Part shown: piece by piece, positions 1 through 6,653 of the stretch
Numbering within the stretch: position 1 is the first letter of the stretch
How the letters are laid out: each line of letters opens with the position of its first letter
From: Pseudomonadota bacterium
GTDB lineage: Bacteria > Pseudomonadota > Gammaproteobacteria > Steroidobacterales > Woeseiaceae
Direction: 5' to 3'
Assembly (NCBI GenBank): GCA_022567775.1
Contig: JADFGH010000127.1
Location: forward strand, 1-6,653
DNA: 6,653 nucleotides
Program-made: the position numbers and the translations under genes
The notes under the pieces: generated by a model
Databases searched by the model: none
The model's input: the letters and a program-made list of their open reading frames with translations, nothing else
Told to the model about the DNA's origin: nothing

Positions 1-199
1 CCAGCAGAGCGATGAGAACCAGGCGGGAAGTAATGACGATATGATCAGGAAACCCATTGCGAATTGCAGTGCCAACGGCGACGAGCGTAACAAGCAGCGC
101 CACCACCGACATCATTGCCGCGCCGCGGGCGAGAACCAGTTGCTTCAGTCGCAGCCGGAACTGATGGAGGTATTGATCAAGTTCCTGCGTAGATTTCAT
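1..199 (-). CDS. N-terminal part of a membrane protein of unknown function (cut by the left window edge)
   Basis: The reading frame opens with ATG at 199-197 and stays open for 66 codons to the left edge, so only the N-terminus is seen. The start is supported by a classic ATGA overlap: its ATG shares bases with the TGA stop of the BatA-like gene (198-196), which implies translational coupling. A weak GGGCG lies 5 bases upstream. Residues 1-26 are amphipathic and rich in Q, R, K and L. Residues 27-46 form a clear membrane segment, and a second hydrophobic stretch begins near residue 54 (IVITSRLVLIALL) and runs off the edge. A basic amphipathic N-terminus followed by two close membrane spans resembles the large DUF4175-like membrane proteins that I recall downstream of MoxR/DUF58/BatA modules. 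That assignment is a guess from N-terminal style and context. That it is a real gene is much surer than its family. Function unknown. Confidence 0.8.
   Translation of the reverse strand, partial: MKSTQELDQYLHQFRLRLKQLVLARGAAMMSVVALLVTLVAVGTAIRNGFPDHIVITSRLVLIALL
196..199 (-). other. ATGA stop/start overlap
   Basis: The TGA stop of the BatA-like gene (198-196) and the ATG start of the next membrane protein (199-197) share bases. Such overlaps commonly couple translation of the second gene to the first by re-initiation. Here this supports the idea that the two membrane proteins are made together in fixed ratio. Confidence 0.8.
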
Positions 200-2178
200 C
201 GATTCGCCCGTGCGAGTGGCGCCAGGTAAGTGTTGCCAAGCATCGACTCAGCAATGACGACCATTGCCAGTATGAACAGCAACCAGTGCCACAGCTCCAC
301 GGGTTCCGGCTCCACGGTACCAGGCTGGCCGGCAACGATGCCGTCCAAACGCGCAGTTGCATCCTGCCATCGATCCAGCAGCTCCTGGGAGATCCTGGTG
401 AGATCGGATTCCCGTGGATCAATGTTGGCGGCCACCAGCATGTTGTCCTGAGAAGTGTAGACCTCGTAGAAACCCGGTTTATCCAAATTTATTTGCTGCG
501 CGCGAGTCGTATCGGCCAGTGACAGGACCGTGTTGCCGTCCGGATCCACGACCTGGCCGGAGGCATTGCCAACCAGCGACAGGGGTAAACTGGCGCCGGT
601 CGTATAGGTCTTTGAAATTTCGTTGATACCGGACAAATAGCCAGCGGTTTCAATGATAAAGCTGACAAACACTGGACGGAGCGGCAAGTCGTTCCAGCGA
701 TTGTCGAGGCCATTCAAAAGCAGCAGCAGCCGCCCGGCTCCAATTCTTCTCTCTATCAGAAATGGCTGCTTATTCTCCAGTCGAATAAGGACCTGGTCCG
801 CGGCCTGTACCTCGATCGGGACGGTTCTCGATACGTTGACGGTATGCCAGCCCTCGGTCTGTGCAAGCACCGGGTGAGAAGTATCAATCTGTTCCGGCGA
901 CTGGAACTCGTTGCCGCCGAAACCGACAGTGGCCGCGCTCATTCGATGGCCGGTGACAGGAAGGACGCTGGAGTTCGCAGCCCGAATGCCGGAAAATGCG
1001 AGCAGGTTGCCGCCATTTTGCAGGTATGCGGTCAGTGCATGGTCGAGTTCTTCGTCAATTGCTCCGATGTCATCAAGCAGTGCCCAGCGGTACCGGCCAA
1101 GCACACGCGCATCGAATTCGCCGATGACCAGTGGTTCGACGTGGTAGCTTTGTCCGGCATCTGATTCAAGCGCTGCCGACAAATAGGTGACGGGCAGGCC
1201 GCCGCGATTGAGCGTAATCAGCGGAACTGACGCAGGCGGTTCATTCTCCACGACATGGAACCACTGATTGTCAGCCGCCAGGTCGTCGTCGGTATTGATC
1301 CGGACCTGAATCCGGTTGTCGCCCTGTTCGTATTGCAGATTTGTGAAATGCAATGTAACAGGGCCGGTTTCAGAGAGCCCCCGCGTTTCCACAACTTCGC
1401 CATTGAGTAATAGCTCAACATCTGCGACCCGCTCCCGATCACCAAAACCCATCAGGCCGACGTCCAGCCCCTCGGCCGTCTCGCGGACATACTTGACGGA
1501 CCAGTTGAAAGGCGAGCCGGTGCCAACGACATACGGAATCAATCGCGTCACCCGGGAGGGCACCACGTCGGCGAACCTGACCGGCATCGCACTGCCCTGA
1601 AAATCACTGATCAAGTGCAGCGTCACCGGTGGTGGAAATGACTCTGCCAGGCGATCCACGGCAGCCATCGCGCGACCGAAATCCAGGCGCAGCGCGCTGA
1701 CCTTGAGTTCCGATATTGCAGCACGGTGAGCCGCTTTGTCTGCTGACAGGCTACTGCCGATATGCAACGCATCGTCGACGTTGAGGAGCTGCAGCAGCGT
1801 ACCAGGTGGCACGTCGTCGACAGCCTGGCTGGCAACCGCGATTGCCTGATCGAACACGCCGGCGCGACTCATCGAAACGGAAGTGTCTACCAGGATCAGA
1901 TGTGTCCCGGCAGCACCCGCTGTCAGTGATGTGGGCGGCCTGTTGAGGAAAGGTTTCGCAAATGCCAGCGCAATCATCAGCAGCAACGCGATACGCAATG
2001 CAAGTAATACCAGGTACTTGAGCTTCTTTTGCAGATGTACACGCTCCTCCGTTGTCTCGAGCAACATCGCCGAACTGAACGACTGACGATCTGAACTCTG
2101 CGTCTGCAGCCGATGCAGCCAGATTGGCAATGCAATCGCGAGTGCGCCAACCAGGAACAACGGTGCGAGGAAACCCAT
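196..2178 (-). CDS. BatA-like membrane protein with periplasmic vWA domain (aerotolerance regulator N-terminal family)
   Basis: A 660-residue protein. Residues 3-20 and 54-74 are membrane segments joined by a basic loop (HLQKKLKY), the layout of the BatA / aerotolerance-regulator N-terminal domain. A vWA domain follows at about 92-220, with MIDAS motif DTSVS at 98-102 and a further acidic site in ISDFQ (D192). Residues about 225-310 look like a beta-sandwich. Residues about 315-510 resemble the glutamine-amidotransferase-like fold found in such proteins (WALLDDIGAIDEELDHAL, then LQNGGNLLAFSG). A last membrane segment lies at about 629-647, followed by a short basic tail. By the positive-inside rule the loop at 21-53 is cytoplasmic and the vWA domain periplasmic. 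The protein contains no cysteine at all. The ATG at 2178 lies 2 bases after the DUF58 stop, with a weak GAGAAG-type ribosome site. The stop overlaps the next start (ATGA). Inferred role: membrane-anchored vWA adaptor of the MoxR ATPase; target unknown. Confidence 0.92.
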   Translation of the reverse strand: MGFLAPLFLVGALAIALPIWLHRLQTQSSDRQSFSSAMLLETTEERVHLQKKLKYLVLLALRIALLLMIALAFAKPFLNRPPTSLTAGAAGTHLILVDTSVSMSRAGVFDQAIAVASQAVDDVPPGTLLQLLNVDDALHIGSSLSADKAAHRAAISELKVSALRLDFGRAMAAVDRLAESFPPPVTLHLISDFQGSAMPVRFADVVPSRVTRLIPYVVGTGSPFNWSVKYVRETAEGLDVGLMGFGDRERVADVELLLNGEVVETRGLSETGPVTLHFTNLQYEQGDNRIQVRINTDDDLAADNQWFHVVENEPPASVPLITLNRGGLPVTYLSAALESDAGQSYHVEPLVIGEFDARVLGRYRWALLDDIGAIDEELDHALTAYLQNGGNLLAFSGIRAANSSVLPVTGHRMSAATVGFGGNEFQSPEQIDTSHPVLAQTEGWHTVNVSRTVPIEVQAADQVLIRLENKQPFLIERRIGAGRLLLLLNGLDNRWNDLPLRPVFVSFIIETAGYLSGINEISKTYTTGASLPLSLVGNASGQVVDPDGNTVLSLADTTRAQQINLDKPGFYEVYTSQDNMLVAANIDPRESDLTRISQELLDRWQDATARLDGIVAGQPGTVEPEPVELWHWLLFILAMVVIAESMLGNTYLAPLARANR

Positions 2179-2180
2179 TA

Positions 2181-3095
2181 CTATTTTCTTCTCTGCCGGA
2201 ACAACAGATAGTTGCGCAGCGCCTCATCGAGTAAGTCGCTGGTGTTCACGAGCACGTGATCCGCACCAATACTGGCCGCGGCGGCCGCGAGCGAGTCGAT
2301 ATGGGCACGGATGCGCTTAGGGTATGCCTCGCGCATGAACTGCGGCGCCACCTCGATTGCCTTGCCGGTCTCGAGATCTTCGAGCAACACGTTGTTGCCG
2401 AATTGCGGGTCGAGTTCCTGCTGGTCGAGCACCTGGAACAGAACCACATCCTGCCCGTGCCAGGCCAGTGGGCGTACACCCGCCAGCAGGTCCTCGGCAT
2501 CACAATAGAAATCCGAAATCACCGCAACCAGGCCGCGGCGCGATACCTGCTCCCTGAATTTATCGAAGGGCTTGTCGAACCTCGTGCCCACGGCGGCTTC
2601 CGCCGAATCGATGCAATGTAAAATGCCCTGCAATTTGCCGGCGCGTGACGACGGCGCACGATAATCCCTCACTTCTTCGTCAAAAATCATGCAGCCAACC
2701 GCATCGTGTTGACGCGCCGCGAGAAACGATAAACTCGCGGCCAGAAACTGGCCGTAACGTAACTTGCTAACGGGCGGGCCACCAAATCCCATCGACGCAC
2801 TGGCATCAAGGAGGATCATCAGGTGTGAATTCGTGTCGCCGAGGAATCGTTTGATGTAGGTTTTTCCCGTGCGCGCGTAGACGTTCCAGTCGATAAACCT
2901 GGGATCATCGCCCTCGGCATACGCCCGGTACTCCGCGAACTCCTGGCTGAAACCGAAGGTCGGCGAACGGTGTAGTCCGATCAGGAACCCCTCAACCACC
3001 GAGCGCGCGACCAGATCGAGATTCTTCAGGCCGGCCAGGACCTCGGGGTGCAGGAGGTCGCGGGCCGTTGATTGACTGGGCAGCATGCCTATCAC
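2181..3095 (-). CDS. DUF58 / vWA-fold protein, MoxR partner
   Basis: A 304-residue protein without membrane segments, presumably cytosolic. The DUF58 signature is at 62-84 (GDDPRFIDWNVYART, ending in IKRF). It is followed by a vWA-type core with MIDAS motif DASAS at 97-101 and a second acidic site in VISDFY (D195). This is normal for DUF58 proteins, which are nearly always encoded beside MoxR ATPases and are thought to be their metal-binding adaptors; the exact biochemical role is not established. The frame starts with GTG at 3095, 15 bases after the MoxR stop. An in-frame ATG at 3086 would shorten it by three residues. Neither has a convincing ribosome site (GGA 4 bases before the GTG, AGG only 1 base before the ATG), so the start is uncertain by 9 bases. 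Homology begins near residue 14 (LLHPEVLAGLKNLDLVAR), which fits either start. The following gene starts 2 bases after the stop. Confidence 0.95.
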   Translation of the reverse strand: MIGMLPSQSTARDLLHPEVLAGLKNLDLVARSVVEGFLIGLHRSPTFGFSQEFAEYRAYAEGDDPRFIDWNVYARTGKTYIKRFLGDTNSHLMILLDASASMGFGGPPVSKLRYGQFLAASLSFLAARQHDAVGCMIFDEEVRDYRAPSSRAGKLQGILHCIDSAEAAVGTRFDKPFDKFREQVSRRGLVAVISDFYCDAEDLLAGVRPLAWHGQDVVLFQVLDQQELDPQFGNNVLLEDLETGKAIEVAPQFMREAYPKRIRAHIDSLAAAAASIGADHVLVNTSDLLDEALRNYLLFRQRRK

Positions 3096-3110
3096 AGGTC
3101 CAGGGCGCCT

Positions 3111-4130
3111 CTAGCCGTCGATCTTTTCGAGCATTGCGTGCAGGACGTCGTCGACCGTCATGTTGTCGGACTCTGCAAAGTAGTTACAAAGTACGCGGTG
3201 ACGCAGCACCGGCAACGCCATGTCACGAACATCGTCTTTGGTCACGTGGTACCTGCCTTGCAACAGGGCACTGGCCTTTGCGGCAAGATTCAGGAACATG
3301 GTTGCACGCACACTGGCGCCAAAATTGACATAGCGCCTGACAACGTCCGGCGCGTTTTCTTCGGACGGCCGGGTCGCACGCACGAGGTCAACCGCGTAAC
3401 GATTGACCGACTCGGCGACAGGCACCTGGCGCGTCAGCCATTGGAAACGGACAATTTCCTCGGCGTTTGTAACCGCGGATACCTCCGGGATATCGACACG
3501 CGTCGTAAACCGGTCGAGCACGGCCAGCTCCTGGTCGCTGTCGAGGTAGTCCAGCAGCACATTGAAAAGGAAGCGATCAAGTTGCGCCTCTGGAAGCGGA
3601 TAGGTTCCTTCAAGTTCGATCGGGTTCTGGGTTGCCAGCACGAAGAACGGCGGCTCCAGGCGGTGACTCTCGCCGCGCACGGTGACGGAACGCTCCTGCA
3701 TGGCCTCCAGCAGCGCCGCCTGTGTTTTTGGCGGCGTCCTGTTGATCTCGTCAGCCAGCAATACATTCGTGAAAATCGGGCCTGGCACGAAGGTCCACGA
3801 GCGGTGACCTGTCGCAGTATCTTCCTCAATGATGTCGGTACCGGTGACATCTGTTGGCATCAGGTCGGGCGTAAACTGAATTCTCTTGAACGTCAGGCCA
3901 AGTGCATCTGCAAGTGTTTGCACGAGCAGAGTTTTCGCAGTTCCAGGCATGCCGGTAATCAGGCAGTGGCCACCCACGAGCAAAGTTATCAGCAGATGTT
4001 CGACGACCTCTGCCTGGCCGATGATGACCTTGCCGACTTCATTACGCAGTTTTGCCGTCGCCGTCTGAAACGTGCCAACCAGCTCACGCATTTCATCAGT
4101 TTCGAAAACCTCTTCCTTTTTGGTCGCCAT
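3111..4130 (-). CDS. MoxR-family AAA+ ATPase
   Basis: A 339-residue cytosolic ATPase of normal MoxR length. ATP-binding and hydrolysis elements are all present: Walker A GMPGTAKT (60-67), Walker B VLLADEIN (123-130), sensor 1 in LATQNPIE (165-172), a probable arginine finger in EAQLDRF (R186), and a sensor 2 region GASVRA (271-276) in the C-terminal lid. The family more often reads GASPRA there, so valine replaces proline, a small change. MoxR ATPases are chaperone-like and act with vWA proteins to mature or activate partners (RavA-ViaA, CbbQ-CbbO and NorQ-NorD are known examples). Here two vWA genes follow directly. The ATG at 4130 lies 17 bases after the stop of the TPR metalloprotease gene. 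Its ribosome site is weak (GGA 9 bases upstream), so translation may depend on coupling. No other start is better: the next in-frame ATG (residue 14) has no usable ribosome site. Confidence 0.97.
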   Translation of the reverse strand: MATKKEEVFETDEMRELVGTFQTATAKLRNEVGKVIIGQAEVVEHLLITLLVGGHCLITGMPGTAKTLLVQTLADALGLTFKRIQFTPDLMPTDVTGTDIIEEDTATGHRSWTFVPGPIFTNVLLADEINRTPPKTQAALLEAMQERSVTVRGESHRLEPPFFVLATQNPIELEGTYPLPEAQLDRFLFNVLLDYLDSDQELAVLDRFTTRVDIPEVSAVTNAEEIVRFQWLTRQVPVAESVNRYAVDLVRATRPSEENAPDVVRRYVNFGASVRATMFLNLAAKASALLQGRYHVTKDDVRDMALPVLRHRVLCNYFAESDNMTVDDVLHAMLEKIDG

Positions 4131-4147
4131 GCCTTGTGTTCCATTCG

Positions 4148-6469
4148 TTAGTGTTGATTGTCCGAACCGGCGCGCATCAGGTCCAGAAGCAGCCTTTGCG
4201 CCGGTCTGAAATTCGGTGCAAGGTCGAGAGCCTGCAAGAGATGATCTTGCGATTGCTCGTTATTACCCAGTTGATGGTGTGCGCTTGCCATTCGATAATT
4301 TGCCGTAGCCTTGTCATGCGGGTTCAGTGCGAGGGCAATTGAATATTCCATCAGTGCCTCCTGTGCTCGTTCAGCCTCGAGCAGCATGTCGCCAAGCGTG
4401 CCATGCAGCTCCTGATCCAACGGGTCGACCAGGTTGACGCTTGTTAAGACATCGATGGCCTCACCGCTGCGATTTTCCTCGTACAGCCAGCCGCTGAGTC
4501 GCTTGAGCGCTACCGGATCATAACCACCGTTCTGCCAGAAATTTTTGAGCGCCGCGACCGCCTGCCGGCGCTGGCCGAGTTCCTCCTGAGCGTGCGCCAG
4601 CGCCAGGTACGGGCTATCCGGCTCAACGTACTGAGGCAGGAGATCGAGCAACTGTTTCGCCATTTCGATGGTGCCCGGCCAGTCGCCGGTGGATAGTTTC
4701 TGCCGCATCGACGAATTCGTCCGCTGCCAGACCTCGAGATTGTCGAGGATGCCGCCATGCCGCGATCTGACGAACTGATTAAAATCCCGGTCAAATTCCT
4801 GTGGCGTTATGCCCAGCACTTCTTCGATTGCCTCGCTGGTCTGCAGTCCGTCACGATACTTATATAAGAGTCCACTCAATGCTTCGGGGCCGAAAGCAGC
4901 GTCGATATACTGGCAGACCAGCCCCGCCTGCATATAAGAGACGATAATTTGTTCTTCGTAAGCGGGACGCAGGAAACCTTGGTCGAGTTCCGCAACCGGG
5001 AGGAAGCGATCGTCCTTCATCGCGTGGTAGACCGACATTGGAATACGCACACCGGGATTGGGACCGCTGCGCCACTCCTCGAATACTGAAATGCCCTCGC
5101 TGAACCAGCGCGGCACAAGATGATTGGAAGCTTCGAGCGTAAAAACATGCGCCAATTCATGCCACAGCGTCGTGCCCCACTGGAATTGCGCCGGCGGCCG
5201 CCCCGAGGGTGAGTCCATTGCAACGACATAGCCAAAGGTGGCACCGAGAATGCCGAGCCCCGGCATGCCGGCAGTGCGCACGGCAAAGTCCTCATGATCC
5301 GGGTACATCTCGATAATCACAGGTTCCTTTAATGCAAAATCGTAGCGATCCGTAAACTCCGCGATGGCCTCCCGTGTCAATCTAATCGCATACGGTGCGA
5401 TGGCTGCAGCCTCCTTTTTATGCAACCTGAGCGTAACAGGGATCAGCCCAGCGGCGTCCGGCATTTCGGGATCATTGATCAGCGTGAAGTTCACGAAAGA
5501 ATCCAGCAGCCGCAACGTATTGACGGCGATGGGACTGAATGGATCCTGGTCATGCGCTGTCACCAGGTGTTTCCTGGCGCGGCTCACCTGGTTGTCCCGC
5601 AGCAGGTTTACACCCAGCTGCTCGTGAGCGGATGCGAGCCCTGGTTCGATATCGACGGCCCTCTGGTAAAGGTCGATCGCCCCACGGTAGCGGCGCGTAA
5701 TTACGTAAAAGTGCGCGGGTACTGCGTAGATGCCCCCGTAATGCCGGTTGTAGGCGAGTGAAATTTCAGTCCAGCGGCTCGCTGTGACATTGTTCAGCAG
5801 ATCCGCGGCCGCGCGCAAAGCATAAATTTGCAGCGGTGGCCAATCATTGCGATCGACGATCTCCGCGGCATCATCGAGCGCCGCCAGTGCTTCGCTGTAG
5901 CCTCCGTTTTCGAGCGCTACGCGCGCGGACAGCAATAATGCGCCTACCCGGGCGCCATCCGTTGTCGTTCCGTCAGTCAGCAATGATGTAAGAAACGCGT
6001 TTGCCGCATCATCAAAACTGCCCGCCAGCACACGGGCAGCACCGAGCCGTGCGAATGCGTTGCTCCCATCGCGCTCGATCACCTCGCGATAGATATCCAT
6101 CGCTTCCGCGTCCTGATGAGAATCAGCATACAGATCGCCCCAACGTACTCGGGTCGCGACGTCGTCAGGATTTTCACGCATCGCCTGCTGAAACCAGCTG
6201 TTCGCAGCCTGCAGATCTTTCAGCGCCCAGGCAGCTTCGGCCCTTACTGCCAGCGAAGTGCCGGTACGCAACAAGTTCGCATAACAGTTGCGGGACTGAT
6301 CGGCCTGTCCCCGCCAGTGCAACTGATCGCAGGCGATGACATCCATATCGGTAACTGCGCCGTAGTGAATCTCGCGGGCGGTCGCGTGCCCCGACAACAA
6401 AGTAAGCAATGTTGCCGCCATAATCGTTATTCGCCTGCCGGGGCGGACGAATTCACGGCTAGTTTTCAA
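4148..6469 (-). CDS. Exported TPR protein with peptidase MA-like (gluzincin) metalloprotease domain
   Basis: A 773-residue protein. Residues 1-31 are a signal peptide: basic n-region (up to RPGRR), hydrophobic core from about 14 to 26, and probable cleavage after ATA (31). Export to the periplasm is inferred; there is no lipobox and no further membrane segment. TPR-like helical repeats cover about 79-170, 173-207 and 251-310. The catalytic core lies at about 340-570: HELAH at 437-441 gives the two zinc histidines and catalytic E438, and WFSEGISVFEE (455-465) supplies the probable third ligand, E458, in the gluzincin pattern of the peptidase MA family. More TPR units fill about 592-755. The start is TTG at 6469, preferred because GAGGGAG sits 7 bases upstream. 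An in-frame ATG at residue 17 (6421) has only a distant AGG and would strip the basic n-region. The first 11 bases overlap the upstream gene. Cys47 and Cys62 could form a disulfide. The protein substrate is unknown. Confidence 0.92.
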   Translation of the reverse strand: MKTSREFVRPGRRITIMAATLLTLLSGHATAREIHYGAVTDMDVIACDQLHWRGQADQSRNCYANLLRTGTSLAVRAEAAWALKDLQAANSWFQQAMRENPDDVATRVRWGDLYADSHQDAEAMDIYREVIERDGSNAFARLGAARVLAGSFDDAANAFLTSLLTDGTTTDGARVGALLLSARVALENGGYSEALAALDDAAEIVDRNDWPPLQIYALRAAADLLNNVTASRWTEISLAYNRHYGGIYAVPAHFYVITRRYRGAIDLYQRAVDIEPGLASAHEQLGVNLLRDNQVSRARKHLVTAHDQDPFSPIAVNTLRLLDSFVNFTLINDPEMPDAAGLIPVTLRLHKKEAAAIAPYAIRLTREAIAEFTDRYDFALKEPVIIEMYPDHEDFAVRTAGMPGLGILGATFGYVVAMDSPSGRPPAQFQWGTTLWHELAHVFTLEASNHLVPRWFSEGISVFEEWRSGPNPGVRIPMSVYHAMKDDRFLPVAELDQGFLRPAYEEQIIVSYMQAGLVCQYIDAAFGPEALSGLLYKYRDGLQTSEAIEEVLGITPQEFDRDFNQFVRSRHGGILDNLEVWQRTNSSMRQKLSTGDWPGTIEMAKQLLDLLPQYVEPDSPYLALAHAQEELGQRRQAVAALKNFWQNGGYDPVALKRLSGWLYEENRSGEAIDVLTSVNLVDPLDQELHGTLGDMLLEAERAQEALMEYSIALALNPHDKATANYRMASAHHQLGNNEQSQDHLLQALDLAPNFRPAQRLLLDLMRAGSDNQH

Positions 6470-6653
6470 GATCCAGCTCCCTCTCGCGCTCCTCGATGGC
6501 CTCTTCCGTTTCTGCCAGTCCGATCATGTTTTGCAACAGCTGCGACCGGTAATCTTGTGGCGTCATGCGGTCCTGCTCAAGTCGCAGCGCCTCGATCTTT
6601 GCATTGAGTGCGTCCCGTTCTGCGATGAGGTCGCCAAGCACACTGTCATCAGT
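6459..6653 (-). CDS. C-terminal end of an unrecognised coiled-coil protein (cut by the right window edge)
   Basis: The frame is open from the right edge and ends in TAG at 6461-6459, leaving 64 visible residues. A GTG at 6641 could be read as a start, but the frame stays open upstream of it (TDDS precedes it) and no ribosome site can be judged, so I treat the gene as continuing beyond the window. The visible part is almost entirely charged, heptad-like helix (LIAERDALNAKIEALRLEQD, then AETEEAIEERERELDLEN), that is, two helical stretches split by a short QDYRSQ segment, probably a coiled coil. There is no membrane segment or catalytic motif. Its last codons contain the ribosome site and start codon of the TPR metalloprotease gene, so the two genes are co-translated neighbours. 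The family cannot be named from this fragment. Confidence 0.75.
   Translation of the reverse strand, partial: TDDSVLGDLIAERDALNAKIEALRLEQDRMTPQDYRSQLLQNMIGLAETEEAIEERERELDLEN
6477..6483 (-). promoter_or_regulatory. Ribosome binding site for the TTG start of the TPR metalloprotease
   Basis: On the minus strand the bases read GAGGGAG, followed by 7 bases and the TTG at 6469-6467. This is the strongest Shine-Dalgarno match in the window, and it is what selects the TTG start over the ATG 48 bases downstream. It lies inside the final codons of the upstream coiled-coil gene (Arg-Glu-Arg-Glu-Leu region). Confidence 0.7.

Noticed and set aside
716..736. A short run of CTG/CAG-like triplets
   Set aside because: It encodes the leucine-rich strand RLLLLLNG in the BatA-like protein; it is codon repetition, not a distinct repeat element.
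1751..2227. A 158-codon minus-strand frame overlapping the start of the BatA-like gene
   Set aside because: It overlaps both the DUF58 end and the BatA-like start in another frame. It has no recognisable domain and an Arg/Cys-rich composition typical of out-of-frame translation.
2270..2295. A GC-rich palindrome-like stretch (around gcggccgc)
   Set aside because: It is the coding sequence for a run of five alanines near the end of the DUF58 protein. There is no T-tract to make a terminator, and it lies well inside the gene.
4131..4147. The 17-base gap before the MoxR gene as a possible internal promoter
   Set aside because: It is too short to hold a promoter, and I saw no convincing -35/-10 pair overlapping the end of the upstream gene.
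3072..4151. A 359-codon open frame on the plus strand covering the whole MoxR gene
   Set aside because: It is the antisense shadow of a gene with clear AAA+ motifs. It begins with TTG, has no good ribosome site, is rich in His, Cys, Arg and Gln without any domain pattern, and its ends simply follow those of the real gene.
4148..6469. A CRISPR array or toxin/defence module hidden among the protease and TPR region
   Set aside because: No spaced direct repeats are present; the repeats are protein-level TPR units with divergent DNA. MoxR and vWA genes do occur in some defence systems, but here there is no nuclease, toxin or mobile-element context.

Overview
This window is wall-to-wall coding sequence, all on the minus strand, and reads as the middle of one long operon transcribed from right to left. 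The moderately high GC content, the protein styles and the gene set suggest a Gram-negative bacterium. A gammaproteobacterium (environmental or marine type) is my best guess, but nothing in the window fixes the taxon. No rRNA, tRNA, CRISPR array, insertion sequence, phage gene, promoter or terminator is visible. No gap between genes is longer than 17 bases.

In order of transcription the window holds: (1) the C-terminal end of an unrecognised coiled-coil protein, cut by the right edge (6653-6459); (2) a 773-residue exported protein with TPR repeats on both sides of a gluzincin-type (peptidase MA-like) metalloprotease core, motif HELAH (6469-4148); (3) a MoxR-family AAA+ ATPase (4130-3111); (4) a DUF58 protein with a von Willebrand factor A (vWA) fold and an intact MIDAS motif (3095-2181); (5) a 660-residue BatA-like membrane protein with a second vWA domain, a central region resembling a glutamine-amidotransferase fold, and a C-terminal membrane anchor (2178-196); (6) the first 66 codons of another membrane protein, cut by the left edge (199-1).

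The genes are tightly packed: 11-base overlap, 17-base gap, 15-base gap, 2-base gap, then a 4-base ATGA overlap. This points to co-transcription and translational coupling. Genes 3 to 5 are the familiar MoxR / DUF58 / BatA module. In this module the cytosolic ATPase is thought to work with vWA partners as a chaperone-like machine that matures or remodels other proteins, often in the envelope. The distinctive point is the exported TPR metalloprotease directly in front of the ATPase. It suggests, as inference only, an envelope system that joins a cytosolic remodelling ATPase, two vWA adaptors on different sides of the membrane and a periplasmic metalloprotease. The natural substrate or target cannot be read from the sequence. 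The two cut genes at the edges may be further components.
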